DNA of 7,795 nucleotides from NCBI GenBank assembly GCA_030639445.1, contig DAOWCR010000052.1, positions 1 to 7,795 on the forward strand, in the 5' to 3' direction. The notes beneath the pieces are model-generated. The model ran no database searches, was not told the origin of the DNA, and saw only the letters and a program-made list of their open reading frames with translations. This document shows, one piece after another, positions 5,370 through 7,795 of this stretch (position 1 is its first letter; the number at the start of each line of letters is the position of its first letter). The position numbers and the translations under genes were made by a program. Source of the DNA: Dehalococcoidales bacterium. GTDB taxonomy: Bacteria; Chloroflexota; Dehalococcoidia; Dehalococcoidales; RBG-16-60-22.

Positions 5370-7421
5370 TTATTCCTTCTCGGCGGCCTGCCTCCCGGCA
5401 ATGACTTTCTGAGTTATGTGGGCCGGCACCTCTTCGTAGTGACTGAACTCCACCCGGTAGCTCCCCCGCCCCTGGGTCATTGACTTCAGGTCAATGGCGT
5501 AGCGCAGCACCTCGGCCAGCGGCACCTGGGCTTCGATGATATTGACATCGCCCTCCGGGTTCATCCCCTGCACCCGGGCCCGCTTGGTATTGAGGTCGCC
5601 AATAATGTCACCGGTCAGGTCGCCGGGCACGGTAATGGTAATGCTCATTATCGGCTCCAGCAGGATGGGCTGCCCCTGGGAAAGTCCCTTCTTCATCGCC
5701 TGCGAGCCGGCAATCTTGAAACAGATTTCGGAAGAGTCTACCGGGTGAAAGCTCCCGTCGTACAGCGTGGCTTTGACATCCACCACCGGGTAGTGGGCCA
5801 GCACGCCGTCCTGGATAGCCTCGTTAAACCCTTTTTCCACGGCCGGGATGTAATTTTTGGGCACGGAACCACCCACCACCTTCGCCCCGAACTCAGTGCC
5901 GCTCCCGCGGGGCAGAGGTTCCAGTGCCAGCAGGACATGCCCGTACTGGCCGTGTCCTCCGCTCTGTTTCCTGTGCTTGTACTCGGCGTTGGCCGAGGCC
6001 GTAATGGTCTCTTTATAAGGCACTTTGGGTGTCTCCAGGCTCACTCCCACCCCGAATTTACGCGTCATCTTATCGGCAGCCACTTCCAGCTGGGTCTCCC
6101 CGATTCCGGACAGGATGGTCTCGCCGGTATCGCTATCCCGGCGCACCCTCAGGGTAGGGTCTTCTTCCACCAGCCGGGCCAGTGACGTCCCCAGTTTGTC
6201 CAGGTCAGCCTTGGTCCTGGGATAGACCGCCCCGTCAAAAATGGGCTCCGGAAACTGAATGGGGGTAATCTTCACCGGTTTATTCTGGCTGGACAGGGTA
6301 TCCCCGGTAGCGGTGACATTCAACTTGGCCACGGCCCCGATGTCCCCGGCCGGAACCTGCGGCACCGGTTCCTGGTTCTTGCCTCGCAACATAAACAGCT
6401 GGCCTATCCGCTCCGCGCTGCCCCGCGTGGCATTCCATACCTGTGAATTGCTGTCGACCGCGCCGGAATAGACGCGAAAGTAGGTGAGCTTACCGACATA
6501 CGGGTCGGCCGTGGTCTTGAACACCAGCGCCGCCAGCGGGCCTTCCTGGCTCGGCGCCACCTTCGGCTCACCGACGGTAGCCACTTCCCGCTCTTTGGGT
6601 GACGGCAGGTAATCACCGACGGCATCCAGCAGCCAGTTAACTCCGACGTTTTGCAGTGCGGAACCGGCCAGGATGGGGACCACGCGGCCACTAACCGTTG
6701 CCTGTCTCAGGCCGGCCTTGAGTTCCTCCAGGCTGAGCTCCTCCCCACCGAGATACTTCTCGATGAGGCGGTCATCGGTTTCCGCCGCCGCCTCCACCAG
6801 TTTCTCCCGGAAGGAACCGGCCTGGACCTCCAGGGATGACGGCATCTCGCCTTCCTTCGGCGGGGAACCGGTATAGCTCTTCCTGGTCAACAGGTCAACT
6901 ATGCCCTGGAAATTATGCTGGGCGCCTATCGGCAGTTGTATCGGCAGGCATTTGGCGCCGAACTTTGACTGGATTTCGGTCACCGTGCGGAAGAAATCGG
7001 CATTCTCACGGTCCATCTTGTTCACCAGGATAAGGCGGGGCAGGTCCGCTTCCTGGCAGTAGCCCCACACCTGTTCACTACCGACCTCCACACCGGAGGC
7101 AGCGCAGATGACGATTATGGCCCCCTCGCCGACGCGCAGCGCCGCTTTCACCTCCCCGGCGAAGTCGGCATAACCGGGGGTATCGATAAGATTGACCTTG
7201 ACCTCCCGCCACGGGCAGGGCAGCAAAGCCAGGTTAATGCTAATTTTACGTTTCACTTCATCCGGGTCATAGTCCGAAGTACTGGACCCGTCATCAACTT
7301 TACCTAACCGGCTGATGGCCCCCGCCGTGAACAGGGCGGCTTCCGTAGTGGTCGTCTTGCCGGCGCCGGCATGGGACAGTAAAACAACGTTCCTGATATT
7401 TTCCAGTCCGTATGGCTTCAT
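5370..7421 (-). CDS. Elongation factor G-like translational GTPase (EF-G-2 type)
   Basis: The product is 683 aa, full length for an EF-G. Domains in order are the G domain (about 8-285), II (about 295-385), III (about 395-465, with the 'SGIGETQLEV' block), IV (about 466-587, with QSGGHGQYGH at 486-495 and the tip-proximal DGSFHPVDSSE at 555-565) and V (about 588-675, with EPIM and DIIGDLNTKRARVQG). GTP motifs are P-loop SHAGAGKT (16-23), switch I RKISI (58-62, against RGITI in EF-G), DTPGYADF (80-87, against DTPGHVDF), NKMD (134-137) and GSA (253-255). The AGAGKT P-loop and Tyr84 place it with the EF-G-like paralogues rather than the essential FusA, and no str-operon genes (rpsL, rpsG, tuf) adjoin it. 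The start is supported by AGGTGA at 7426-7431 and the family-like N-terminus. Whether it translocates ribosomes, recycles them or acts in stress is unknown. Confidence 0.92.
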   Translation of the reverse strand: MKPYGLENIRNVVLLSHAGAGKTTTTEAALFTAGAISRLGKVDDGSSTSDYDPDEVKRKISINLALLPCPWREVKVNLIDTPGYADFAGEVKAALRVGEGAIIVICAASGVEVGSEQVWGYCQEADLPRLILVNKMDRENADFFRTVTEIQSKFGAKCLPIQLPIGAQHNFQGIVDLLTRKSYTGSPPKEGEMPSSLEVQAGSFREKLVEAAAETDDRLIEKYLGGEELSLEELKAGLRQATVSGRVVPILAGSALQNVGVNWLLDAVGDYLPSPKEREVATVGEPKVAPSQEGPLAALVFKTTADPYVGKLTYFRVYSGAVDSNSQVWNATRGSAERIGQLFMLRGKNQEPVPQVPAGDIGAVAKLNVTATGDTLSSQNKPVKITPIQFPEPIFDGAVYPRTKADLDKLGTSLARLVEEDPTLRVRRDSDTGETILSGIGETQLEVAADKMTRKFGVGVSLETPKVPYKETITASANAEYKHRKQSGGHGQYGHVLLALEPLPRGSGTEFGAKVVGGSVPKNYIPAVEKGFNEAIQDGVLAHYPVVDVKATLYDGSFHPVDSSEICFKIAGSQAMKKGLSQGQPILLEPIMSITITVPGDLTGDIIGDLNTKRARVQGMNPEGDVNIIEAQVPLAEVLRYAIDLKSMTQGRGSYRVEFSHYEEVPAHITQKVIAGRQAAEKE

Positions 7422-7455
7422 GTAATCACCTGCTTCTTAGAATATTACGACCATT

Positions 7456-7485
7456 ATTATACGCAGAATTGGGGGGACGGGGCAA
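7456..7485 (-). promoter_or_regulatory. Likely promoter of the EF-G-like gene
   Basis: On the minus strand, TTGCCC (7480-7485) and a perfect TATAAT (7456-7461) are 18 bases apart. Transcription would begin near 7449, giving a leader of about 28 bases before ATG at 7421. The spacer holds a run of Cs on the minus strand (7471-7476). No operator was recognised with certainty. Confidence 0.55.
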
Positions 7486-7503
7486 ATAATTTTAGAGATT
7501 AAA

Positions 7504-7581
7504 GAGGTGACCTCATCCCCCTTTAATATTTATTAGGAAACCCACCCCCTTAATCCCCCTCCCTTGTTAAGGGAGGGGGAG
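7504..7581 (+). repeat. C-rich REP-like palindrome cluster
   Basis: A perfect 11-bp stem (CCCCCTCCCTT at 7555-7565 pairing with AAGGGAGGGGG at 7569-7579, loop GTT) is preceded by two related units, CCCCCTTTAAT at 7517-7527 and CCCCCTTAAT at 7545-7554. A small palindrome GAGGT-G-ACCTC sits at 7504-7514. No T-run follows the stem in either direction, so a simple terminator is unlikely. The form resembles dispersed intergenic REP-like palindromes found in many bacterial genomes; the copy number here cannot be judged from one window. Confidence 0.6.
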
Positions 7582-7634
7582 AAAAAGAAAGAGCTCTTCT
7601 AAACATAATATCTATCTTATTCAGTTTCCATTGA

Positions 7635-7795
7635 ATTTTACACCAGTCAATAGATCTAAAAGAGGCGTTCAGGGAGACTAGACATGCCCAGTTAACCAAA
7701 GAGCATCAATCGCGGGAATAGACTCTCAGTCCATAAGAGTTAAACATGCTGCTGATGATTTAGGCAATACTATCTATATCTCCTTGGTTCAATGA
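7635..7795 (+). pseudogene. Possible decayed IS5-type transposase fragment
   Basis: The AT-rich tail of the window has no intact gene. One frame (7682-7795) reads 37 codons to a TGA at the window edge and includes SIAGIDSQSIRVKH; the IDSQS(I/R) core at 7718-7738 resembles the IDSQSVK motif around the first catalytic Asp of IS5-family transposases. A neighbouring frame (7635-7718) reads 28 codons containing LKEAFRETRHAQLTKEH, which would suit the arginine-rich helix upstream of that motif, but it is displaced by one base and ends in TAG. No start codon, Shine-Dalgarno, terminal inverted repeats or other catalytic residues are visible. The open stretches are short enough to arise by chance, so the call rests on the motif alone. 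Confidence 0.3.

Noticed and set aside
7555..7592. Strong hairpin as an intrinsic terminator
   Set aside because: On the plus strand it is followed by an A-rich, not T-rich, run, and on the minus strand by ATTAAGG; neither fits a Rho-independent terminator.
7722..7740. ACTCT...AGAGT inverted repeat as an insertion-element end
   Set aside because: It is only five base pairs with a nine-base gap, inside the putative transposase frame and with no partner repeat in the window; likely chance.

Overview
The window looks like part of a bacterial chromosome with moderately high GC in its coding regions. The protein styles (a compact EF-G-like factor, a three-gene NEW3-domain/ABC-2 transporter operon, and ETF genes beside a DAO-type flavoprotein) suggest Chloroflexota, possibly a Dehalococcoidia relative. 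That placement is inference from protein style only; there is no rRNA or marker tree behind it.

Layout. Bases 1-1986 hold the end of a plus-strand redox operon: the last 33 codons of a DAO-family FAD-dependent oxidoreductase, then etfB and etfA. The two Etf subunits form an electron-transfer flavoprotein that would carry electrons between flavoprotein dehydrogenases (perhaps the upstream DAO protein) and the quinone pool or another acceptor. Bases 1987-2207 are AT-rich and unusually structured: a weak terminator-like hairpin, two imperfect copies of a leader segment that carries the next gene's ribosome binding site, and between them a four-unit array of an 11-bp direct repeat (core TYTAAYC plus 4 bp). 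This array has the geometry of a PhoB/OmpR-type response-regulator site.

Bases 2208-5351 hold a tight three-gene plus-strand operon: a secreted, C-terminally anchored protein with three NEW3/CARDB-like beta-sandwich repeats, an ABC ATPase with a DUF4162-like C-terminal domain, and a six-helix ABC-2 permease. Gaps of 12 and 3 bases, with ribosome binding sites at or inside the ends of the upstream genes, point to coupled translation and one machine in the cytoplasmic membrane. Its substrate cannot be read from the sequence.

Bases 5370-7421, minus strand, encode a full-length EF-G-like translational GTPase (EF-G-2 type) that converges on the transporter operon with only 18 bases between stop codons. 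It has its own plausible promoter. Bases 7422-7795 have no intact gene: a promoter, a C-rich REP-like palindrome cluster, and an AT-rich tail with what looks like a decayed IS5-type transposase fragment.

No rRNA, tRNA, CRISPR array or complete mobile element was seen. The part least explained by known annotation is the 1987-2207 control region in front of the NEW3/ABC operon.
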